Shown here in pieces: positions 39,743-48,352 of a stretch of 64,000 nucleotides of DNA. The notes below the pieces were generated by a model. It searched no databases. It was not told the origin of the DNA and saw only the letters and a list, made by a program, of their open reading frames with translations. Made by a program: the position numbers and the translations under genes. Each line of letters begins with the position of its first letter. Position 1 is the stretch's first letter. The stretch comes from Actinomadura litoris (GTDB lineage: Bacteria; Actinomycetota; Actinomycetes; Streptosporangiales; Streptosporangiaceae): NCBI RefSeq assembly GCF_009733595.1, contig NZ_WOFH01000016.1, forward strand, positions 122,914 through 186,913, in the 5' to 3' direction.

Positions 39743-41533
39743 GTGCGCGAGTTCAGCGTCCCCGCGATGGTGGAGGTCCCCGACTCCGCCAATCTGACCG
39801 ACGCGCCCTTCACCCGCGCCGCGCGGGAACCCGGCGTGATCGTGTTGCGCAGACGGGGCGGCGGGGCGTGGCGCTCGGTCACCGCGGCCGAGTTCGCGGA
39901 GGAGGTCGCGGGCGTGGCCCGTGGCCTGATCGCCGCCGGGATCGAGCCCGGCGACCGGGTCGGGCTGCTGTCGCGGACCCGCTACGAGTGGACGCTGCTG
40001 GACTACGCGATCTGGGCGGCGGGCGCGGTCTCGGTGCCGGTCTACGAGACGTCCTCCGCCGAGCAGATCGAGTGGATCGCCGGCGACTCCGGTCTCAGGG
40101 CGGTGTTCGCCGAGACGGCCGCGCACGAGGCCGCGATCGAGGAGGTCCGGGGCTCGCTCCCGGACCTCGCGCACGTCTGGGGCATCGACGCGGGCGGCGT
40201 CGCCGAGGTCGTCCGGCTCGGCAAGGAGGTCGCGCGGGACGTGGTGGAGGAGCGCCGCGCCTCCCGCGACACCGCCGACACCGCGACGCTCATCTACACC
40301 TCGGGCACCACCGGGCGCCCCAAGGGCTGCGAGATCACCCACGGGAACCTGCTGCGGACGGCCCGCAACGCCGTCCAGGGCGCGATCTCCGAGATCACCG
40401 TGGACGGCAGCTCGACACTGCTGTTCCTGCCGCTCGCGCACGTGTTCGCGCGGATGATCGAGGTGGCGTGCGTCGAGGCCGGGGTCGTGTTCGGGCACAG
40501 CGACGTCCCGAACCTGCTGCCCGACCTCGCGACGTTCCGCCCGACGTTCCTGCTCGCCGTCCCCCGCGTGTTCGAGAAGGTCTACAACGGCGCCGAGCAG
40601 AAGGCCGCCGCCGAGGGCAAGGGCAGGATCTTCAAGGCGGCGGCCGAGACGGCGGTCGCCTACAGCCGCGCGCTGGACTCCGGCCGCCCCGGCCTCGGGC
40701 TGGCGGTCCGGCACAAGGTCTTCGACGTGCTGGTCTACAAGAAGCTGCGCGCGGCGATCGGCGGGCGGGTCGAGTACGCGGTGTCGGGCGGCGCCGCGCT
40801 GGGCGAGCGGCTCGGGCACTTCTTCCGCGGCGTCGGCATCACGATCCTGGAGGGCTACGGGCTCACCGAGACGACCGCGCCGGTCAGCGTCAACCGGCCG
40901 ACCAAGATCAGGATGGGCACGGTCGGCCCGCCGATCCCGGGCGTGGACGTCCGCCTCGCCGAGGACGGGGAGGTCCTCGTCCGGGGCGTCAACATCCTGA
41001 GCGGCTACTGGAACAACGAGGCCGCCACCAAGGAGGCCCTGGACGACGGCTGGTTCCACACCGGCGACCTCGGCTCCCTGGACGGCGACGGCTTCCTGAG
41101 CATCACCGGCCGCAAGAAGGAGATCCTGGTCACCGCGGCGGGCAAGAACGTGGCGCCCGCGCCGCTGGAGGACCGGATCCGCGCGCACCCCCTGGTCAGC
41201 CAGTGCCTGGTCGTCGGCGACGGCCGCAGGTTCGTCGGCGCGCTGATCACGCTGGACGACGAGGCGCTGGGCCCGTGGAAGGAGCGGCACGGCAAGCCCG
41301 GGGGCGCCACGGTGGACGAGCTGCGCCGCGACCCCGACCTCGTCGCCGAGATCGACGCCGCCGTCGCCGCCGCGAACCGGGCGGTCAGCCACGCCGAGGC
41401 CGTCAAGAAGTACGCCGTGCTCGGCGTGGACTTCACCGAGGAGGCCGGGCACATGACGCCCAGCCTCAAGGTCAAGCGCAGTGTGGTGCTGCGCGACTTC
41501 GCCGCCGAGATCGACGCGCTCTACGACTCCTGA
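39743..41533 (+). CDS. Long-chain fatty acid-CoA ligase (FadD15-like)
   Basis: 596 aa, ANL superfamily. Activates fatty acids through an acyl-adenylate. The AMP-binding P-loop TLIYTSGTTGRPKGCEITH is at about 182-200; LLFLPLAHVFARM, VPRVFEKVY and FKAAAETAV are typical of the long-chain actinobacterial type; ILEGYGLTETTAPVSVNRP, GWFHTGDLGSLDGDGFLSITGRKKEILVTAAGKNVAP and SHAEAVKKYAVL finish the adenylation and C-terminal domains. GTG 39743 is preceded by AGGAG at 6 nt; an in-frame ATG at 39602 lacks one. Same place in the gene order as mycobacterial fadD15. Confidence 0.94.
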   Translation: MREFSVPAMVEVPDSANLTDAPFTRAAREPGVIVLRRRGGGAWRSVTAAEFAEEVAGVARGLIAAGIEPGDRVGLLSRTRYEWTLLDYAIWAAGAVSVPVYETSSAEQIEWIAGDSGLRAVFAETAAHEAAIEEVRGSLPDLAHVWGIDAGGVAEVVRLGKEVARDVVEERRASRDTADTATLIYTSGTTGRPKGCEITHGNLLRTARNAVQGAISEITVDGSSTLLFLPLAHVFARMIEVACVEAGVVFGHSDVPNLLPDLATFRPTFLLAVPRVFEKVYNGAEQKAAAEGKGRIFKAAAETAVAYSRALDSGRPGLGLAVRHKVFDVLVYKKLRAAIGGRVEYAVSGGAALGERLGHFFRGVGITILEGYGLTETTAPVSVNRPTKIRMGTVGPPIPGVDVRLAEDGEVLVRGVNILSGYWNNEAATKEALDDGWFHTGDLGSLDGDGFLSITGRKKEILVTAAGKNVAPAPLEDRIRAHPLVSQCLVVGDGRRFVGALITLDDEALGPWKERHGKPGGATVDELRRDPDLVAEIDAAVAAANRAVSHAEAVKKYAVLGVDFTEEAGHMTPSLKVKRSVVLRDFAAEIDALYDS

Positions 41534-41537
41534 CCGC

Positions 41538-42197
41538 TCAGGAGAGCGCGGCGACCGCCGCTTCCACGGGCGTGTCGCCGCCCAGCAGGTCGAGGGTGCG
41601 GCGGCGGGCGGCGGGAGCGTCCAGCACCGCGGCCACGACCGCCGCGACGTCGTCGCGGGTGACCTCGCCGCGGCCGACCGGCGGCTCGGCGAGGAGGACC
41701 CGGCCGGTGCCGGGGTCGTCGGTGAGGCGCCCCGGGCGCAGGATCAGCCAGTCGAGGGCTCCGCGCGCGCGGAGGTCGTCCTCCGCCTCGCCCTTGGCCC
41801 TGATGTAGGCGGCCCAGACGTCGTCGCGGCCGGGGGCGGGCGGCTCCCCGGCGCCCATCGCCGAGATCTGCACGAAGTCGCGGACCCCGGCGCGCTCCGC
41901 CGCGTCCGCCAGCAGCACCGAGGCGGCCCGGTCCACGGTGTCCTTGCGGGCGGCGCCGCTGCCCGGCCCCGCCCCGGCGGCGAACACGACCGCGTCCGCG
42001 CCCGACACCACGTCGGCGACCTCCTCGACGGACGCCGACTCCAGGTCGCACAGCACCGGCCCGGCGCCCGCCGCCCGCACGTCCTCCTCGTGCGCCGGGT
42101 TGCGGATCATGCTGAGCACCGTGTCCCCCCGCGCGGCCAGCAGCCGCGCCAGCCGCAGCGCGATCTGCCCGTGCCCGCCCGCGATCACTACGTTCAT
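41538..42197 (-). CDS. NAD(P)-binding SDR-like protein (NmrA/YwnB type)
   Basis: 219 aa, atypical short-chain dehydrogenase. NVVIAGGHGQIALRLARLL is the Rossmann loop; DAVVFAAGAGPGSGAARKDTVDRAAS, FVQISAMGA and YIRAKGEAEDDLRARGALDWLILRPGRLTDDPGTG are typical of the NAD(P)H-binding family (DUF-type epimerases), in which the catalytic Tyr-Lys appears as Y-IRA-K. Substrate unknown. ATG start. Convergent with the ligase gene, 4 bp apart. Confidence 0.88.
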   Translation of the reverse strand: MNVVIAGGHGQIALRLARLLAARGDTVLSMIRNPAHEEDVRAAGAGPVLCDLESASVEEVADVVSGADAVVFAAGAGPGSGAARKDTVDRAASVLLADAAERAGVRDFVQISAMGAGEPPAPGRDDVWAAYIRAKGEAEDDLRARGALDWLILRPGRLTDDPGTGRVLLAEPPVGRGEVTRDDVAAVVAAVLDAPAARRRTLDLLGGDTPVEAAVAALS

Positions 42198-42238
42198 ACC
42201 CGCGATCCTACGGCCGGACGGGCCGGGGACCCGGGACC

Positions 42239-43459
42239 TCAGCAGCGGCGGCCGGAGTTCACGCAGCCGACCGCGCGGCGCATCAGGTCCGGCGACATCA
42301 CGTTGATGAAGTCGCCGTGGTCGGTCACCGGGTCGTGGCCCTGCTCGGGGAAGGTGTCGAGCGCGAACGCCAGCGCGCGCGCCGGGACCGCGTAGGTCAG
42401 GGTCATCCGCAGCTGCGGGACGGCCTGGCGCCCCTGCGGGCACGCGCCGGTCCGCGGGTCGGGGAAGACGACGTGGTCCCGGTGGTTCGCGCTGTCGGAG
42501 TTGCGCCCGTCCCAGCAGCTCGGGAAGTTCAGCACGCGCGTCACGCGGCTGCCGCGCGGGCACAGCGGGTACCGGTCGGTGAACGCGCGGTCCTGGAAGC
42601 CGGTGCACGTCCACTGGGAGCGGGCGTTGCCCGGGCCGTTCGTCCCGGCCTTGGCGTCGCCGGTGACGATCCGCATGAACTCCGGCATCGCGGCGACCCT
42701 GCCCCGCGCGTTCCCCATGAACCGGAGCTGCACGGACGAGGGGGTGACGACGGAGCCGGTGTTGCCGTCCTGCTTGCTCTGGCCCGCCGCGTCCGACCCG
42801 TCCCGCCCGGCGCGGAGCCGCACGACCGGCCAGTAGTAGGTGGACCTGTCGCCGTTGGTGCAGGTCGTCCCGGCGGCGGCGAGGCTCTGGTCGGTGGAGA
42901 ACCCGTCGGTCGACTCGTTACCCACGTAGTCGTGGATGTGGTGCGCGCCGTTCTGGACGCCGGGCGCCACGATCACGTTGTCGGGGTTGCTGTGCCGCTG
43001 GCCCTCGTTGCGCCCGCAGTTCGAGGTGAAGGTGCCGCGCGACCCGCCCCGGCCCTGCCGGGGCTGCCGCACGCGCGGGGCCCGGCGGATGTCGGCGAAC
43101 TGGTTCCGGTTCGGCCCCTGCTTGACCGCCTGCCCGCCCTGCCCCTGCGGCGGCGCGGCGGTCGGCTGGTCCGGCGGCTCCACGGACGGCTCCGCGGACG
43201 GTTCGGCGGAGGGCTCCCCGGGCGGCCCCGCCGACGGATCGGCGGACGCGTCGGCGGGCGGTTCCGCCGACGGATCGGCCGACGGGCTCGCGGACGGGTC
43301 GGGGGGCGGCGGGTCGGAGGAGGGCGGATCGGACGGGCCGGCGGCGAGCACCGCGCGGCCCCCGATCGGCGCGGCCCCCGCCGGGGGCGTCCCGGCCGCC
43401 GTCGCGACGAGCGCGAGCGCCGGGACGATCGCGGCGAGCGCCTTCTTCCTTCTTCCCAT
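42239..43459 (-). CDS. Secreted DUF1996 domain protein
   Basis: 406 aa. Signal peptide MGRRKKALAAIVPALALVATAAGTPPAGAA (cleavage near 30), then a Pro/Ser/Ala/Asp linker (about 40-105) built from degenerate SAEPSAEP/SADPSAEP-like repeats. The DUF1996 domain (about 130-406) contains HHIHDYVGNEST, STYYWPVVRL, CTGFQDRAFTDRYPLCP, FPSCWDGRNSDSANHRDHVVFPD and GHDPVTDHGDFINVM, with conserved His/Asp and Cys pairs that suggest a metal- or sugar-binding exported protein. Function unproven. It lies 46 nt downstream of the DUF4142 gene on the same strand. Confidence 0.9.
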   Translation of the reverse strand: MGRRKKALAAIVPALALVATAAGTPPAGAAPIGGRAVLAAGPSDPPSSDPPPPDPSASPSADPSAEPPADASADPSAGPPGEPSAEPSAEPSVEPPDQPTAAPPQGQGGQAVKQGPNRNQFADIRRAPRVRQPRQGRGGSRGTFTSNCGRNEGQRHSNPDNVIVAPGVQNGAHHIHDYVGNESTDGFSTDQSLAAAGTTCTNGDRSTYYWPVVRLRAGRDGSDAAGQSKQDGNTGSVVTPSSVQLRFMGNARGRVAAMPEFMRIVTGDAKAGTNGPGNARSQWTCTGFQDRAFTDRYPLCPRGSRVTRVLNFPSCWDGRNSDSANHRDHVVFPDPRTGACPQGRQAVPQLRMTLTYAVPARALAFALDTFPEQGHDPVTDHGDFINVMSPDLMRRAVGCVNSGRRC

Positions 43460-43505
43460 GGAAAAACTCCCTAGGTGTGGGCGGAAAGCCTCAATGCGGT
43501 GCCGT

Positions 43506-44141
43506 TCAATGCAGGGCCGATTTGGTCACCAGGCCCGTGCTCTCCAGCAGTGACATATGGGTGTTGACGAATTTCAGCGCCCGTTCCGCGAAAGCGCGGA
43601 TCTCGGTGTTCTCGCTCTGCGCGCGGACCTTGGCGATGACGCTGAAGACCTGCCCGTGGGCCGAGCGCAGCCGCAGCACGAACGTCCGGTCGTAGTCCGC
43701 CCCGATCTTGTGCGAGAGCTCCCGGAGGTAGCTCTGCTGGGTGCCGTTCGGCTGGTTCGGCACGATCACTCCGAGCCGCTCCGCGGTGGCGCGGGTGTCG
43801 GCGTCCAGCCGCATGTGCTGCTCCATGATCATCCCCGCGACCTCCCGCACGCGGGGGCTGGAGGCGCGCTGCTGGGCCTGCTGGCCTGCGGGCATCTCCC
43901 ACAGCCCGGCCTGCCGGACCTTCACCAGCAGCACCCTGTCGAGCGCGCTGAGGCGGCCCCAGCGGGTCTGGGTCGTGCCTCCCCGGGTCGCGCCGTCGGC
44001 GGGCGCACCGCCGTATCCGGGGCGCAGGACCACCGCGGCGGCGCCCGCGACGGCGGCCGCCACCGCCAGCAGCAGCAGGGCGCGGCCGACGCGGTGGCGG
44101 CGGCGCCGGCGCACCCGCGCGAAACCGTGGCTCTTCCTCAA
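43506..44141 (-). CDS. DUF4142 family protein, membrane-anchored
   Basis: 211 aa from a TTG start at 44141, chosen because AAAGGAGG lies 11 nt upstream and no ATG/GTG is suitable. An Arg-rich cytoplasmic start (VRRRRRHRVG) leads to a membrane helix (about 24-44, ALLLLAVAAAVAGAAAVVL) and an extracytoplasmic helical DUF4142 domain: LSALDRVLLVKVRQAGLWEMPAGQQAQQRASSPRVREVAGMIMEQHMRLD, RTFVLRLRSAHGQVFSVIAKVRAQSEN and FVNTHMSLLESTGLV. DUF4142 is ferritin-like in fold but lacks a known activity. Followed by the DUF1996 gene, so probably co-expressed. Confidence 0.82.
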   Translation of the reverse strand: MRKSHGFARVRRRRRHRVGRALLLLAVAAAVAGAAAVVLRPGYGGAPADGATRGGTTQTRWGRLSALDRVLLVKVRQAGLWEMPAGQQAQQRASSPRVREVAGMIMEQHMRLDADTRATAERLGVIVPNQPNGTQQSYLRELSHKIGADYDRTFVLRLRSAHGQVFSVIAKVRAQSENTEIRAFAERALKFVNTHMSLLESTGLVTKSALH

Positions 44142-44265
44142 AACGGCCTCGTCCTCCTTTCGGAAATGTCGCCGGACCGACCCGGCGCGGGTCGCCAGGA
44201 GGTACGCACCGCACCGAACCCGGGGTTCACCGATTCGCGATGGAAAATCGCGGAGGATTGGCCGG

Positions 44266-45780
44266 TCATGGACGCCGCGCCGCACTTCCCGTGATTCCGC
44301 CGGTGACGCGCAGCGCGAGCGCGGGGCACATCGCCACCGCTTTGGCCACGTCGCGTTCCATCCAGGCCGGAATGTCGCTGCCGAGCACGACGGGGAAGCC
44401 GTACCGGTCGAGCTGGATCAGCTCAGGGACGAGGTAGGCGCACAGCCCGTGCCCGTCGCAGCGGCTCCAGTCGATCGCGACGCGGCCCTCCTCGCCGGTC
44501 GGGACGGGCAGCGGCAGCACCCCGTAGGTCGGCTGCCCGCAGGTCCCGCCCTGCCGGTGGACGTCGATGTCCCCGGCGAACGCCTCGACCGCCGACAGCA
44601 CGAACCTCGCGGTGCCGTCGGGGTGGGTGCAGGCGCCCCGGCCCCGCCCGACGCCCGCCGCGCGCCGCACGTCCTCGACCGTCCCGGAGCCGTCGGCGAG
44701 CGCGGTCAGCGACCGGACGACGTCGGGCAGCCCCAGCCGGCACGGCCCGCACTGCCCGGCGGACTGCGCGGCGAGGTAGGACGCGATGCGCGTGACCTCG
44801 CCGAGGGGGCACGTGCCGCGCGCGAGCGGCAGGATGATCCCGGCGCCGACGGTGCCGCCCACCCGCCGCATCCCGGCGCGCGAGAGCACGGCCCGCGCCG
44901 CGCCGGGCGGGTCGAGCCACATGCCGTGGTATCCGCCGACGAGCACGCCCGGGGACGGCGGGACCTCGCAGTGCTCCAGGACGGCGCGCAGCGGCGTGCC
45001 GAGCGGCGCCTCGACGACCCGGGTCCCGCCGACGGTGAGCAGCGTCGTGCCCGGCTCGTCCTCGCCGCCCGCCGAGGCGTACAGGTCGGGGCCGAGCGAG
45101 ACCAGCACGGCGAGCTGCGCGAACGTCTCGGTGTTGGACAGCAGCGTCGGGCAGCCGTCCACCCCGGACTCGGCGGCGCGGACCTTCACCCCCGGCGGGA
45201 TCGGCGCCTCCCCGTTGATCGCGCGGACGACCGCGCCGCTCTCCCCGGAGATGAACCGCTCGGTGAGCCGGACGACGCGGGTGGGCATCCGCCGCTCGGC
45301 GATCGCGGCGCGGACCGAGCGGGCGGCCTCGCCGTCCTCGACGGCGACGACGATCCGCCGGGTGCCGAGCGCGGACGCGGCGATCTGCGCGCCGTCCAGG
45401 ACGAGGTGGGGCGCGCGGCCGAGCAGCACCCGGTCCTTGGCGCTGCCCGGCTCGCCCTCGGCGCCGTTCACCACGACCACGACGTCCTCGCTGGGGCCGC
45501 GCGCGCCGCGCCGCTCCCCCGGCAGCGGCGGGAGGTCGTCCGCGCCGGGGTGGCGCACCCGGGCGGCGACGGCGGTGAGCTTGCGCGCGAACGGGAAGCC
45601 CGCGCCGCCCCGGCCGCGCAGGTCGACCTGCTCGGCCATCTCGACGAGGTCGGCGAGGCCGGGGGCGCGCAGCCGGCCGTGCACGGCGAGGTGCCGGGCG
45701 AGGTCCAGCCGGTCGAACCGGTCGAAGCCGAGCGTCAGGCGGGGCCCGCCGAGATGGGAGACCGCGACCGGGGGCGTCAT
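44266..45780 (-). CDS. NuoF-like flavoprotein fused to a C-terminal ferredoxin domain
   Basis: 504 aa. Residues 40-330 follow the NADH-binding NuoF/complex I 51-kDa pattern: VDLRGRGGAGFPFARK, VVVNGAEGEPGSAKDR (FMN/NADH site), GEAPIPPGVKVRAAESGV and a SLBB segment. The iron-sulfur region SAGQCGPCRLG ... GACTHPDG has only three of the four N3-cluster Cys; the first is Ala. A ferredoxin (about 430-495) follows, with C441-x5-C447 and C485-P, the single-cluster (3Fe-4S-type) pattern of P450 ferredoxins. The ATG overlaps the stop of the heme-type membrane protein gene by 4 nt, suggesting electron flow between them. Annotated relatives exist, but substrate and direction are unknown. Confidence 0.85.
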   Translation of the reverse strand: MTPPVAVSHLGGPRLTLGFDRFDRLDLARHLAVHGRLRAPGLADLVEMAEQVDLRGRGGAGFPFARKLTAVAARVRHPGADDLPPLPGERRGARGPSEDVVVVVNGAEGEPGSAKDRVLLGRAPHLVLDGAQIAASALGTRRIVVAVEDGEAARSVRAAIAERRMPTRVVRLTERFISGESGAVVRAINGEAPIPPGVKVRAAESGVDGCPTLLSNTETFAQLAVLVSLGPDLYASAGGEDEPGTTLLTVGGTRVVEAPLGTPLRAVLEHCEVPPSPGVLVGGYHGMWLDPPGAARAVLSRAGMRRVGGTVGAGIILPLARGTCPLGEVTRIASYLAAQSAGQCGPCRLGLPDVVRSLTALADGSGTVEDVRRAAGVGRGRGACTHPDGTARFVLSAVEAFAGDIDVHRQGGTCGQPTYGVLPLPVPTGEEGRVAIDWSRCDGHGLCAYLVPELIQLDRYGFPVVLGSDIPAWMERDVAKAVAMCPALALRVTGGITGSAARRP

Positions 45781-46556
45781 CGGAGGGCCTCGCTGTCATG
45801 GCCCCGCCCCGCCGGGGGCACGCGCATCCCGCGCGGGTCGGCGACGGTCGCGCGGGAGCCGGGGGCCGTGCGGGAGCCGGGCGCGGCGCGGCGCTCGCCG
45901 GCGTCCTCGCCCGCGCGCCGCACCTCCCGCGGCCGCACCACCACGATCATGCGGGTGAGCAGCGCGAGCGCGACGCCCGCGACGCTCAGCACGTAGCTGA
46001 GCACGACCCAGTTCGCGGCGACCCGCCCGGCGGTGAGGCCGTGCACGATCGCGAGGGGCCAGGAGACGTAGGAGACGGCGTGCATCATCCGCCACACCCA
46101 CGGGCGCCCCCGGAACGCGAACCGCGCCCGCAGCAGGCCGGTGACCACGACGAGCAGCATCAATTCGAACGCGAGCGTGCCGAGGCCGACGGCGCCGGGG
46201 CCGGGCACCGCGATCTGCTCGGGGGCGGCGAGCCCGCCGACCACCTTCACCGCGATGTGCGCGACCACCATCGCCACCGCGAGCACGGCGGACGCGCGGT
46301 GCACGCCCTGCGCCAGCACGCGGTGCCGGATGCCGAGGATCAGCCGCTCGGTGGCCAGCAGCCCGCTCATCACGGCCGCGGTCATCGCGAGCAGGGTGAA
46401 GACCCCCGCGTAGAAGGAGAGGAAGTACTGCACGTTCGCCGCGGCGGCCGCGCCCGGCGGGGTCGCCGCGCCGACCAGGACCGCCACCGCGCCGACGAGC
46501 ACCGCGCGCAGTGCCCAGGACGGCACCGCGGGTTCATCGCTGTTGCGTGTTCGCAC
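45777..46556 (-). CDS. Ferric reductase-like / cytochrome b-type membrane protein
   Basis: 259 aa, six predicted membrane helices (about 15-215) and a basic cytoplasmic tail. His residues in helices (VHRASAVLAVAMVVAHIAVKVVGG, two His 14 residues apart; MMHAVSYVSWPLAIVHGLTAG, again two His) are spaced as in transmembrane di-heme b cytochromes such as the ferric reductase-like domain. The GTG at 46556 has AGAGGAG upstream. It overlaps the NuoF-like gene by 4 nt, so the two probably form a membrane electron-transfer unit. Confidence 0.82.
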   Translation of the reverse strand: MRTRNSDEPAVPSWALRAVLVGAVAVLVGAATPPGAAAAANVQYFLSFYAGVFTLLAMTAAVMSGLLATERLILGIRHRVLAQGVHRASAVLAVAMVVAHIAVKVVGGLAAPEQIAVPGPGAVGLGTLAFELMLLVVVTGLLRARFAFRGRPWVWRMMHAVSYVSWPLAIVHGLTAGRVAANWVVLSYVLSVAGVALALLTRMIVVVRPREVRRAGEDAGERRAAPGSRTAPGSRATVADPRGMRVPPAGRGHDSEALR

Positions 46557-46573
46557 CGCTCGGACTCCTCTTC

Positions 46574-48118
46574 TCACGTCGCGGACGGCGACGGCGCGCC
46601 GCCCGGTTTCGCCCGACCTGGCGTACCGTCCTCCGGCGGGGTGCCGGGGAGCGGCGATGGCGGCGGGTCGTCCGCCGCGGGGACCGGGCCGAGGTTGGCC
46701 AGCAGCCCCCCGGGGAGGACCTGGAGGTCGCCGCGCTCGGCGAACCCGAGGAGGGGCTCGGCCCGCTCCCGGAACGTCCAGCCGCCGATGCGCGCGCCGT
46801 CCAGCGGGACCCTCTCGGTGCCCCGCCGCAGGTCGAACCCGACCTGCGGACGCGGCGCGGCGGCGCCGCCGCAGGGCAGGTCGGTGCCGGTCCGCCCGAT
46901 CGGCTCACCGCGCCCGACGACGCTGCCGTCGCGCAGCCGCGGCACCGACCGCACCCGGTAGTAGGTGGTGGCGAGGCCGCTGCGGTGGACCACCATGACC
47001 AGCGCGCGGCCCGCCGCGTCGCCGCAGAACCGGTAGAGCCGTCCGGCGCCGGAGGACAGGACGCGCCCGTCCCCGCCCGAGAACGCCAGCGAGCCCAGCG
47101 GGCGCCCGGCCGCGCCGCCCGGCGGCTCCCCGGCGGTCATCGACCAGACGGCGCCGCTCTTCCACGGCAGCATCAGCCCGTCGCCGGTGCGGCTGCCGTT
47201 GACCAGCGCGTTCGCCCCCTCGGCGGTGAGCGCGGCGTAGCGGCGCAGCGCGCCCGCCTCGGCCGCCGACATGAGGCTCGCGGGCATCGCCGACAGCAGG
47301 CCGGTGAACGCCGCGCCGCCCGACAGTCCGATCTCCCACCGGCCGCGCCGCCACCGCGCCGCGAAGAACGCGATCTCGGGGGTGGCGGCGCTGGCGGCCG
47401 GGACGGGGATCGCGGTGGTGCCGAACGCCCACGTCCCGTCGGCGCTGGTGCGGGCGGTGTCCACGACGGGCGGGCGGGACGGCGCGGCGCCGTAGGAGCG
47501 GCGGGCGGTCGCGCCGCGCTGCTCCAGCGTCAACTCCCGCACCCGCGCGGTGAGCACCGCCGGATCGGGCGCGGCGGGCGCGGCCGGGCCGCCGGAGGGG
47601 CCGGGGGTCCGCCGGGGAGCCTCGCGCCTGCCCGGCTTGGCGCGTTCCCGGTGGCTTCGTGCCGGGGTGTCGTCGCCGACCGTTCCGGACGCGCCGACGG
47701 TGCCGCCGTCCAGCAGCGCCCGCTCGACGACGCCGAGCAGCGACAGGCCGACGACGCACGACAGCACGACCGCGCCGATGCTCAGCCGGTCGGGTGACCC
47801 CCGCCGCCCGCCGCGCGGCCGCGCCCGGGGCCCGGGGGCGCGCCGCGCCCGGTGCCCGCCCGCACGCCGGGGCTCAGCCGGACGCCGGGACTCACCCGGA
47901 TACCGGGGCTCAGCCGGATACCGGGGTTCGGCCGCGCGCCGGGGTTCGGCCGCGGGCCGGGCCCCGGTCCATCCGGGCTGCCGGGCCCACCAGGACCCCT
48001 CGGGCCACTGCGGTTCCTCGGCCGGTCGCCCCGGGCCCGATGGGGGGCGCGCGGACGTCCGCGCGCGAGATGAAGCATGCGCGTGCCGTGACGCATGCCG
48101 GGTGTCGCGTCGCACCAT
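46574..48118 (-). CDS. Membrane protein with degenerate M23/LasA-like C-terminal domain
   Basis: 514 aa. A cytoplasmic Pro/Arg/Glu-rich N-terminus (1-110) includes imperfect AEPRYPxE repeats; a membrane helix (about 116-136, LSIGAVVLSCVVGLSLLGVVE) leads to an extracytoplasmic region. The C-terminal part (about 345-470; VMVVHRSGLATTYYRVRSVPRLRDGSVVGRGEPIGRTGTDLPCGG) looks like an M23 or LasA-type beta-sheet fold. However, the final H-x-H zinc motif is replaced by PQVGFDL, so it is probably not an active endopeptidase. ATG 48118 follows AGGAGAGGGC. It lies 18 nt upstream of the cytochrome-like gene, suggesting one transcript down to the NuoF-like gene. Confidence 0.78.
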   Translation of the reverse strand: MVRRDTRHASRHAHASSRARTSARPPSGPGRPAEEPQWPEGSWWARQPGWTGARPAAEPRRAAEPRYPAEPRYPGESRRPAEPRRAGGHRARRAPGPRARPRGGRRGSPDRLSIGAVVLSCVVGLSLLGVVERALLDGGTVGASGTVGDDTPARSHRERAKPGRREAPRRTPGPSGGPAAPAAPDPAVLTARVRELTLEQRGATARRSYGAAPSRPPVVDTARTSADGTWAFGTTAIPVPAASAATPEIAFFAARWRRGRWEIGLSGGAAFTGLLSAMPASLMSAAEAGALRRYAALTAEGANALVNGSRTGDGLMLPWKSGAVWSMTAGEPPGGAAGRPLGSLAFSGGDGRVLSSGAGRLYRFCGDAAGRALVMVVHRSGLATTYYRVRSVPRLRDGSVVGRGEPIGRTGTDLPCGGAAAPRPQVGFDLRRGTERVPLDGARIGGWTFRERAEPLLGFAERGDLQVLPGGLLANLGPVPAADDPPPSPLPGTPPEDGTPGRAKPGGAPSPSAT

Positions 48119-48352
48119 GCCCTCTCCTGTGGAGGAGGGGAGGGCTCGGCGAACGCCGACCTGTTCGGTGGTCCCGATGAGACATGTGAGACGTCGAGGC
48201 CGCGGCGCGGGAGCCCGCTCCGCTCCCACCGCTGCCTCGTGGACCCTCGCGGGTCCGGTCGATCACCCGGGAGCATACGCCCACGGCGCGTCCGGATGAA
48301 TGAGGATGCCCAAAAACGTTTCACCCCGCAGCGTCACCTCGACCCCGCGGCG

